The notes beneath the pieces were generated by a model. That model searched no databases. It was given only the letters and a program-made list of their open reading frames with translations, and was not told the origin of the DNA. From NCBI RefSeq assembly GCF_032335695.1, contig NZ_JACTOJ010000055.1, forward strand, positions 1 through 9,850: a stretch of 9,850 nt of DNA. Reading direction: 5' to 3'. The stretch comes from JACTOJ01 sp032335695. Lineage in GTDB: Bacteria; Bacillota; Clostridia; Clostridiales; Clostridiaceae. Position 1 is the stretch's first letter. The number at the start of each line of letters is the position of its first letter. Below, one piece after another: positions 1 through 5,402 of the stretch. The translations under genes and the position numbers were made by a program.

Positions 1-11
1 AAAGAACTAGC

Positions 12-61
12 TTAAATCCAATAGCGAAGCGGTGATGATACATGCTTTCTACTGGATTTAG
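12..61. repeat. Long imperfect hairpin at window edge
   Basis: The arms TAAATCCAATAG (13-24) and CTACTGGATTTA (49-60) pair over 11 of 12 positions. A further inner stem is possible between GAAGC (26-30) and GCTTT (44-48), leaving a 13-nt loop. The stretch is less AT-rich than the DNA around it. It lies just left of an exact CRISPR repeat, where a spacer and another repeat would be expected but are not seen. It could be the end of an inserted element or a structured RNA; the sequence does not decide between these. Confidence 0.45.
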
Positions 62-123
62 TTTATCAAAATTTATTAGAAATTTGTATACGGAGAATTT
101 TTGACGGTTACGATTAAAGGAGG

Positions 124-339
124 TTTTATATTAACTATGAGGAATATAAATGCTGATATTTTAGCGATTATTGAGAATGTAAATTAGTAGCTACTGTTTT
201 TGTGATTACAATACTATACGTTTATGTGCAATCTGTGGTATAATTTGGATGACAGTATTTATAAACTATGTGGAATATAAATATGTTTAATATAAATATA
301 TTCAATTGAAATTTTATATAAACTATGCGGAAAATTTTA
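124..339 (+). CRISPR. Degenerate 3' end of an upstream CRISPR array
   Basis: Positions 124-151 match the 28-nt repeat of the array at 9646 exactly and in the same orientation. Two decayed copies follow: 255-282 (about 23 of 28 identical, intact in the ACTATG and GGAATATAAAT parts) and 312-339 (about 21 of 28, with a ruined 3' end). The intervals are 103 and 29 nt, not the 37 nt of the intact spacer, so spacing has decayed as well. Loss of repeat identity toward one end is typical of the leader-distal end, so leader and main array should lie to the left, off this window. No clear repeat is visible in 1-123. A terminator follows directly. Confidence 0.7.
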
Positions 340-377
340 AAAGCTTTTCTTTTCTAAGAATGAGCTTTTTTATTTTT
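339..377 (+). terminator. Rho-independent terminator after upstream array
   Basis: AAAAGCT (339-345) pairs with AGCTTTT (363-369). An inner stem TTCTT (347-351) with AAGAA (356-360) closes a 4-nt loop. The hairpin runs into a T-rich tract (366-377, TTTTTTATTTTTT-like). Orientation and position fit termination of rightward pre-crRNA transcription from the upstream array, and would keep that transcription out of the regulator and cas genes. Confidence 0.75.
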
Positions 378-478
378 TGCAAAAGGTGTAATATAAAAAC
401 AGTTCCAATGTTAAATATTAATAAATAAAGGAAATATAGTAACATAATAATATATTCATAAATGATTGGGGTGATAAA

Positions 479-673
479 ATGATAGAAAAAATTGAAATTA
501 AAATTATCATCATAATTTTAAGCCATGAGAATGAAATTATAACTCTAGAACGATTGGCAGATGAATTAAATTATAGTATAAGTACAATAAAAAGAGGCAT
601 ACAAAATATAAAAAATCAATATCCAGGGTTTATTAAAGCATATCGTGGTAGAAAGGGGGGATATGGCATATAG
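479..673 (+). CDS. Small helix-turn-helix protein, probably a truncated regulator
   Basis: This 64-aa frame starts at ATG 479, with GGGGTGA (469-475) as a close Shine-Dalgarno. Residues about 3-45 look like an HTH_11/DeoR-type winged helix: a first helix, then LERLADELNYSISTIKRGIQ as helix-turn-recognition helix. A wing ends in RGRKGGYGI at the C-terminus. In WYL- and DeoR-type regulators the Gly-Gly-Tyr wing is normally followed by more protein, but here TAG comes at once. The same coding sense appears to continue in another frame from 673, so a 2-nt insertion near 671-672 may have truncated the gene. It lies upstream of the cas operon on the same strand and could have been a local regulator; that role is inference. 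The DNA-binding fold is fairly certain; whether the peptide is functional is not. Confidence 0.6.
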   Translation: MIEKIEIKIIIIILSHENEIITLERLADELNYSISTIKRGIQNIKNQYPGFIKAYRGRKGGYGI

Positions 674-954
674 ATTTAGAAAATAAAAATTATATAATCG
701 CAATAATAAATTTTACTTACAAAACTATTAAATAAGATTGCAGTATGTTTATTTCTAAATTATTTACTAAAAAGGTAGTGAAAAATAATTTGAGTAAGTT
801 ATAAAATGCATTAGGAATACTGGTGCTACTAAAAGCATAGGAAAAAATGAATATAAAGAAGTTTGCTAAATTACTAAAAACAGGTAAAAGACAAATAGTA
901 AGATGTGAACAAAATTTTGAATATGTGATATTAAGTTTTAAAATCATAATATGA
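673..954 (+). pseudogene. Possible decayed continuation of the HTH gene
   Basis: Frame 1 from 673 reads DLENKNYIIAIINFTYKTIK, stop (733), DCSMFISKLFTKKVVKNNL..., stop (802), NALGILVLLKA, stop (838), EKMNIKKFAKLLKTGKRQ..., stop (952). It joins the end of the upstream HTH frame through a 2-nt shift. The frame has only three internal stops in about 93 codons, where DNA this AT-rich should give roughly nine. The last segment (847-954, 35 codons, with its own ATG and a weak AGGAAAAA upstream) resembles a second HTH: IKKFAKLL, turn, KRQIVR. The best reading is one gene of about 150 codons or more, broken by a frameshift and nonsense changes. The alternative is chance openness in AT-rich DNA, or a genuine 35-aa peptide at 847. 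The original family is not recognised. Confidence 0.4.
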
Positions 955-1039
955 AATCATGGATTATACGCTTATGATAACAAGAGATAATTATGTACAC
1001 TAATATACAGAAGAGCTCTTTTTATTTAAAATAAAGAGA

Positions 1040-1067
1040 AAAAATTGTAATGGTATATACAATTTTT
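1040..1067. repeat. Perfect 10-bp inverted repeat
   Basis: AAAAATTGTA (1040-1049) and TACAATTTTT (1058-1067) are exact reverse complements around an 8-nt loop. It could be a weak bidirectional terminator isolating the cas operon from the regulator remnant, since the right arm ends in T5. It could instead be an operator with half-site TTGTA. The next inverted repeat shares that half-site. Confidence 0.5.
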
Positions 1068-1091
1068 AAAATGATGAATCATAATATTTAG

Positions 1092-1114
1092 TTGTATATT
1101 GCTAAATTATACAA
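1092..1114. repeat. Inverted repeat TTGTATA-N9-TATACAA
   Basis: Seven-base perfect arms (1092-1098, 1108-1114) are separated by 9 nt, about 90 bp upstream of the cas -35 box. The arm shares TTGTA/TACAA with the inverted repeat at 1040-1067. A pair of sites with a common half-site is what a dimeric regulator would bind. AT-rich chance is a real alternative. Confidence 0.35.
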
Positions 1115-1197
1115 AAAAGAAAATGATTTTAGAAGAAATTTATTAAAATAATTGAAAAATATATAAAAGTTTACAAATAATTCATTAAACTGACACA

Positions 1198-1212
1198 ATA
1201 ATTGACAATTAT
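1198..1212. promoter_or_regulatory. Perfect palindrome over the cas -35 box (candidate operator)
   Basis: ATAATTGACAATTAT is a perfect odd-centred palindrome with 7-bp arms. It contains the whole TTGACA hexamer, so a protein bound here would block RNA polymerase. This is seen directly; that it acts as an operator is inference. Confidence 0.4.
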
Positions 1213-1231
1213 AAGGTAAAATTAATATAAG
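1202..1231 (+). promoter_or_regulatory. Sigma-A-type promoter of the cas operon
   Basis: The -35 box is a perfect TTGACA (1202-1207). The best -10 is TATAAG (1226-1231, 18-nt spacer), with ATATAA one base earlier (17-nt spacer) as the alternative. Transcription would start near 1237-1239 and leave a leader of about 43 nt before the cas6 ATG. It is the best promoter match I found upstream of the operon. Confidence 0.65.
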
Positions 1232-1280
1232 ATTACGAAATAAGCTATAAATTTTATTTTTTAGTTAGGAGGTGAGCCAA

Positions 1281-2009
1281 ATGAGATTAAGTTGTGAGTA
1301 TAAAACTGATAAAGTACCTGTAGCTCACAAAATGATGTTTGTAAGTTTAATTAAAAGTGCGCTAGCAATGGTCGATGAAGAATATTATGAAAGTTTATAT
1401 AATTTTGATGAAAAAAGTAATAAAAAAATAAAACCATTTTCTTTTTCGGTGCAGCTAAAAGAATTTAAGATGCAAGAAGGTATTTTTAAAATAGAAGATA
1501 AAATTGTATTTAATGTAACAACCCCTGATTATGAATTCGGGATTAAGCTTTACAATGGATTATTGAATATTGAGGAGTTTCCGTATAGGGATTTTAAGTT
1601 AAAAAAAATTAGAATAAACCTTATTAAAGAAAAAAATATCACTTCAGATATAGCAGTATTTAAAACTATGTCACCATTATGTATAAAGAATAAAAGGAAT
1701 ATATTTATCGATCCTAGCCATCCCGATTATGAGAAAGAATTGAATTATATTGTGGACAAAAGTTTGTTATCTTACAGAGGATATGGATTAAAAGTACCAT
1801 TGAAATTTCAAGAAGTATTAATGAAAAAAGTTGTAGTTAAGGAAGAGATAACTGCTTTTAAGGACAAAACTAAAAAGCAAATATTTTATGTAAATGCTTT
1901 TTCTGGCATATTTAAGCTTACTGGCGATGTAGAAGATTTAAATTTTATTTATAAGGCAGGAATAGGATTCAGGCGTTCGCAAGGTTTTGGTACTTTGGAT
2001 GTCGTGTAG
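1281..2009 (+). CDS. cas6: Cas6, CRISPR pre-crRNA endoribonuclease
   Basis: Cas6 cuts repeat RNA in the pre-crRNA to release mature crRNAs, and often stays on the 3' handle. The ATG at 1281 follows AGGAGG (1267-1272) by 8 nt and gives 242 aa, normal for the family. An in-frame GTG at 1272 overlaps that ribosome binding site and is rejected. Family marks are VPVAHKMMFVSLIKSAL (12-28), KPFSFSVQL (51-59), FKTMSPLCIK (127-136) and the C-terminal glycine loop GIGFRRSQGFG (227-237), the hallmark of the second ferredoxin-like fold. The odd point is the active site. The only histidines are H16 and H147, and none lies in the segment before FSFS where Cas6 enzymes usually place the catalytic one. It is the first gene of the operon, 15 nt before cas8b. 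Confidence 0.9.
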   Translation: MRLSCEYKTDKVPVAHKMMFVSLIKSALAMVDEEYYESLYNFDEKSNKKIKPFSFSVQLKEFKMQEGIFKIEDKIVFNVTTPDYEFGIKLYNGLLNIEEFPYRDFKLKKIRINLIKEKNITSDIAVFKTMSPLCIKNKRNIFIDPSHPDYEKELNYIVDKSLLSYRGYGLKVPLKFQEVLMKKVVVKEEITAFKDKTKKQIFYVNAFSGIFKLTGDVEDLNFIYKAGIGFRRSQGFGTLDVV

Positions 2010-2024
2010 GGAGGTGATGATAAA

Positions 2025-3713
2025 GTGAGCAAAATAAGATTAGAATTATCTGATTGGTTGTACAATTCAGGGATTGTTGGTCTAGTAAAAATATTAAACC
2101 ATAGTGATGCTATAGTTAGTGTAGGTTTAAATTATGTAGAATTTGAAGAAGAAGAATTGATTGATTTCGAAAATAAATATTTTGATTATTTTTCATACAA
2201 GTATGAAAAACTTACTTCTTGGTATAAGTTAGTGAGTTTCGAAGAATATTTAGATAATATGGAAAGTTGTAATATTTCTGAAAAAAATTTAGAAATTATA
2301 AATAACTATATAGAAGATTTAAAGAAGAAATTAACAAGTAATAGTTATAAGAGTGCTTATTTATTAATTAAAAATGAAGATATTGATATTTTACTAGAAG
2401 AAAAAAAAATACAAAAAATTAAAAAAAGTAAAAATCAAAATATAACTGAAATATATCAAGAAATAGAGGAAGCAATTAAGCATATAAAGAGAGTAATTGA
2501 TTTTTTAAGAAAAGAAGAAGTTAAAAGAATTATAAAAGCCAAAAATATCATATATGATATAATTCAAAACTTTTGGTCTGATGTAAGCTTTCTAAACAAA
2601 AATAATAGCAAGAATGATATGTTTACAGAGTATGTAAGTTACTTTTTAAATCCGGCAATAAAATATAGCAATGCAGATAAAATTAAATATAAATATGAAT
2701 GTTTTACTTGCAATAATAAAATAGCAACACTATCAAAGCCAAATGCGTATGATTTAACTTGGCTAACAAAGATAGGAGTTGATATGTCAAGAAAGTCATC
2801 ACATTTTTGGAATTTAAATGGATTCTCTTATATATGTCCATTATGTAACTTAGTATACTCGTGTGTGCCGGCAGGATTTTCTGTAATTATGGGAAGAGGG
2901 ATTTTTATTAATGAAAATTCTAGTATGTTAACAATGATTTCTATTAATGAACTTTCTTTAGATAAAGGAATAACTTTTGAAGAACTTGAAGAACAAGGAT
3001 ATTTTAACATAGTAGATAGTATGGAACAGAATCAAATTAGCAACTCAGATAAAGAAATTGAAAATATTCAAATAGTAAAATTTAATTCTCAAAATCAGAG
3101 AAGACCATATACATTTAATTTGCTTTCTAAAAGAAAACTCCATGTTATATATAAAAACAAAAATAGACTTAAGGCACTATTGAAAATTAATATAAAAATA
3201 AGTAAGGATTATTATATTAATTTGTATAAAGAAGTTTTACAAAGAATTTATGATAATAAGAATCAATTTGACTTAATAAACGAATTGATTTATTTAAATC
3301 TTCAGGATAAGTTTAGAGGTTTGAGGTACATATATTATATTATTCAAATAAATAACAATATTATAGGAGGAGTTGATAAAAGGATGGCTTATATCAAAGA
3401 AATAGATAAATTTAAGGATTATGGCTTGAAATTAAGAAATTTCTATATAAATGGCAACAGCAGTGCTAAAAATAAATTACCTGGAATTACTTATAGATTG
3501 CTAAATGCTCTAAAAACAAAGAATACATCAAAGTTTATGGAAACTCTAATAAGCTCATATATGTATTTAAATAAACAAGTACCTACAGATTTTATTAACG
3601 GATTGAAAGACATAGAAAGATTTCAAAGCATAGGGTATTCTTTTTTGATAGGGTTACTTGGTGAAGAAGAAAATGATAATAAAATTTTAAAAGGTGAGGA
3701 GGCGCACAAATGA
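2025..3713 (+). CDS. cas8b: Cas8b1/Cst1, type I-B Cascade large subunit
   Basis: This is the large subunit of Cascade, expected to read the PAM and help open target DNA. The start is GTG at 2025, with a strong GGAGGTGA (2010-2017) 7 nt upstream; the product is 562 aa. The N-terminus DWLYNSGIVGLVKIL (10-24) and the paired CxxC motifs C226-x2-C229 and C271-x2-C274 form the expected zinc-binding feature of the Cst1 subfamily. Residues 140-175 are rich in charged helix. Large subunits diverge fast, so the call rests on these marks plus position between cas6 and cas7. The 3' end carries the AGGAGG for cas7 and overlaps it in an ATGA, implying translational coupling. Confidence 0.82.
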   Translation: MSKIRLELSDWLYNSGIVGLVKILNHSDAIVSVGLNYVEFEEEELIDFENKYFDYFSYKYEKLTSWYKLVSFEEYLDNMESCNISEKNLEIINNYIEDLKKKLTSNSYKSAYLLIKNEDIDILLEEKKIQKIKKSKNQNITEIYQEIEEAIKHIKRVIDFLRKEEVKRIIKAKNIIYDIIQNFWSDVSFLNKNNSKNDMFTEYVSYFLNPAIKYSNADKIKYKYECFTCNNKIATLSKPNAYDLTWLTKIGVDMSRKSSHFWNLNGFSYICPLCNLVYSCVPAGFSVIMGRGIFINENSSMLTMISINELSLDKGITFEELEEQGYFNIVDSMEQNQISNSDKEIENIQIVKFNSQNQRRPYTFNLLSKRKLHVIYKNKNRLKALLKINIKISKDYYINLYKEVLQRIYDNKNQFDLINELIYLNLQDKFRGLRYIYYIIQINNNIIGGVDKRMAYIKEIDKFKDYGLKLRNFYINGNSSAKNKLPGITYRLLNALKTKNTSKFMETLISSYMYLNKQVPTDFINGLKDIERFQSIGYSFLIGLLGEEENDNKILKGEEAHK

Positions 3714-4597
3714 ATAAAAGAGGATTAACAGCAAGTTTTATATTTGAAGCTGAAAGTGCCAATTATGGTGAGGGAGTCGGTAATGTTACAGCATTAAAGA
3801 AGATTTCAAGGGAGAATGGAGATAGTTATACTTATATTTCAAGGCAGGCATTAAGATATAACATAATTCAGCAAATGGCAGAGGATACTACACCACTTGC
3901 TTTAGATGGATCTGTTATTCAGTTTGCTACTGAAGCCACTATAAAAGATTATGCAGAAATTGATTTATTTGGTTATATGAAAACTAAGAAGCCACCTAAA
4001 ACAAGGGCAGCAGTAGTTAGACTATCGAATGCAGTTTCTCTAGAAAGTTTTAATTCCGATTTAGATTTTTTAACAAATAAATCATTACTTGATAGGTATA
4101 ATAAAGAAATAAAAAGGGGAGAAGAAATAAAAGATGGCGGGAATATAGCTCAATCGGAGATACATAAATCCTATTATGCGTATACTGTGGCTATTGATCT
4201 TGATCTTGTTGGAATTGATGGGGATATTAGAATAGGAAGCGAAGAGAAAGCTGTTAGAGTAATTAAGCTTTTAGAAGTTATAAAATTCTTATATAGGGAT
4301 ATAAGAGGGAGAAGAGAAAACTTATCTCCTATATTTGCAATAGGCGGTGTTTATGACATTAAGAATCCTTTCTTTGAAAATAAATTAAAAATTAAAAATA
4401 ATAATCTTCAAGTCGACACAATTACTAGTATTTTCAATCTAGCATCTGAAATTAAGGAAAATACATTTGTTGGATTAATTAAAGGTATTTTTAATAATGA
4501 TAATGAAATACAAGAAAAGCTTTCTAGTACTCAAATGGCAGAATTCTTTGACAAGTTGAAGAAGAAAGTAGATTTATACTATAAAGAAAATAAGTAG
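3710..4597 (+). CDS. cas7: Cas7 (Cst2/DevR family), Cascade backbone
   Basis: Cas7 is the repeated backbone subunit that coats the crRNA spacer. This 295-aa protein begins at ATG 3710, overlapping the cas8b stop by 4 nt (ATGA), with AGGAGG (3697-3702) 7 nt before. The N-terminal strand TASFIFEAESANYGEGVGN (7-25) followed by LKKI (29-32), and then ISRQALRYNI, are typical of the Cst2/DevR branch of the RAMP fold. The internal KTRAAVVRLSNAVSL and YYAYTVAIDLDLVGIDG segments fit its RRM-like core. Length is normal and no defect is visible. The next gene, cas5, starts 8 nt later. Confidence 0.9.
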   Translation: MNKRGLTASFIFEAESANYGEGVGNVTALKKISRENGDSYTYISRQALRYNIIQQMAEDTTPLALDGSVIQFATEATIKDYAEIDLFGYMKTKKPPKTRAAVVRLSNAVSLESFNSDLDFLTNKSLLDRYNKEIKRGEEIKDGGNIAQSEIHKSYYAYTVAIDLDLVGIDGDIRIGSEEKAVRVIKLLEVIKFLYRDIRGRRENLSPIFAIGGVYDIKNPFFENKLKIKNNNLQVDTITSIFNLASEIKENTFVGLIKGIFNNDNEIQEKLSSTQMAEFFDKLKKKVDLYYKENK

Positions 4598-4605
4598 GTG
4601 ATTTA

Positions 4606-5355
4606 ATGCATAGAGGAAAGGCGGTTAGAATAAGGTTGTATCAAAATCTTGTGAACTATAGGAAGCCTACAAGTTTTCAGTTGAAAGAAACATATCCATT
4701 ACCACCATATTCTACGGTGATTGGTATGATTCATGGGGCCTGTGGCTTTGAAGAATATACGCCGATGTTAGTTAGCGTTCAGGGAAAATATAATTCTAAA
4801 GTAAATGACCTATACACTAGATACGAGTTCGCAGGCGCTACATATGAAGAGGGGAGGCATAATATAAAAATAAAATCTTTAGAACAGGATAAAGAGAAAT
4901 ATTATGGAGCCATAAGAGGTGTAGCAACAGAAGAATTATTAGTTGATGTTGAGTTATTGATACACGTAATGCCGGAAAACCAAGAATTAGTATCTAAAAT
5001 ATATAATAGCCTATTAAGCCCTAAAGAATATATTTCATTAGGAAGAAGAGAAGATATAGCTAGAATCGATGAAGTTAAAATAGTTAATGTTGAAGATATA
5101 ATTAGTGACAAAGCTACAACATTAAATATGGATGCATATATTCCACTTGATACATTTGGAAAAAGAGGCTTGAAAACTAATGCGACATTATACACTATAA
5201 ACAAGAAATATGAAAAAATCAGTGTTAAAAAGGATGTAGAGATAAGAAAGTGGGAAAAGGTAAGAGTTATTCATGGAGTTATGAACAAAAATGAAATAGC
5301 TGAAAGAAAATCAATTACGAAGGATGAGGATGATTGTTTAGTATTCTTTGCGTGA
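4606..5355 (+). CDS. cas5: Cas5 (Cas5t/Cas5b), Cascade subunit
   Basis: Cas5 caps the 5' handle of the crRNA in Cascade and contacts the large subunit. The 249-aa product starts at ATG 4606, with TAGGTGA-like Shine-Dalgarno sequence just upstream and only 8 nt after cas7. The N-terminal signature is clear: a first strand VRIRLYQNL (7-15), then RKPTSFQLKETYPLPPYSTV (19-38) and IGMIHGACG (39-47). A RAMP protein next to Cas7 with this N-terminus is Cas5. Because Cas6 is present, Cas5 should be structural here, not a nuclease. The longest gap in the operon (47 nt, with a hairpin) follows. Confidence 0.9.
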   Translation: MHRGKAVRIRLYQNLVNYRKPTSFQLKETYPLPPYSTVIGMIHGACGFEEYTPMLVSVQGKYNSKVNDLYTRYEFAGATYEEGRHNIKIKSLEQDKEKYYGAIRGVATEELLVDVELLIHVMPENQELVSKIYNSLLSPKEYISLGRREDIARIDEVKIVNVEDIISDKATTLNMDAYIPLDTFGKRGLKTNATLYTINKKYEKISVKKDVEIRKWEKVRVIHGVMNKNEIAERKSITKDEDDCLVFFA

Positions 5356-5367
5356 AAGGTAGGTGGG

Positions 5368-5394
5368 AACTCTATCTTTTGATATAGTTGGAGG
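5368..5394 (+). promoter_or_regulatory. Hairpin abutting the cas3 ribosome binding site
   Basis: AACTCTATC (5368-5376) pairs with GATATAGTT (5381-5389) over 8 of 9 positions around a TTTT loop. The cas3 Shine-Dalgarno GGAGG (5390-5394) begins at the next base, leaving the site open but stacked on the stem. This could tune cas3 translation or mark an RNA processing point between the Cascade genes and cas3. The hairpin is seen; its function is inferred. Confidence 0.4.
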
Positions 5395-5402
5395 TTTGTA
5401 AC

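Larger units (their letters stand above)
955..1197. other. Non-coding region upstream of cas operon
   Basis: This stretch of very AT-rich DNA has no credible gene on either strand. It contains a weak palindromic run at 1011-1038 (AAGAGCTCTT overlapping CTCTTT...AAAGAG) and two stronger inverted repeats listed separately. The pseudogene frame could run on to a further stop at 988-990, with no recognisable content. Confidence 0.5.

Noticed and set aside
220..247. Possible extra decayed repeat between the copies at 124 and 255
   Set aside because: About 15 of 28 positions match, but it would leave only 7 nt before the next copy, which does not fit array spacing.
717..947. A 76-aa open frame on the minus strand with hydrophobic stretches
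   Set aside because: It has no convincing ribosome binding site or recognisable domain. Its openness mirrors the plus-strand coding remnant in the same place, and its hydrophobicity follows from AT-rich antisense codons.
1272..1280. GTG start for cas6 adding three residues
   Set aside because: The GTG overlaps the AGGAGG that serves ATG 1281, which has ideal spacing.
1653..1672. Repeat-like string in cas6 (GTATTTAAAACTATGT) resembling the degenerate repeat at 255-282
   Set aside because: It lies in well-conserved coding sequence just before the SPL motif, and the match stops after ACTATGT. Chance in AT-rich DNA explains it.
3993..4003. An 11-nt match (CACCTAAAACA) between the spacer and cas7
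   Set aside because: It is far too short for a self-targeting protospacer and is expected by chance at this composition.
4902..5204. A 100-aa open frame on the minus strand inside cas5
   Set aside because: It is fully antisense to a clearly coding gene, has no domain features, and is best explained as a shadow of cas5 codon use.
5388..5402. TTG start for cas3 adding five residues
   Set aside because: It precedes and overlaps the GGAGG that is correctly spaced for ATG 5403, and the added residues look non-native.
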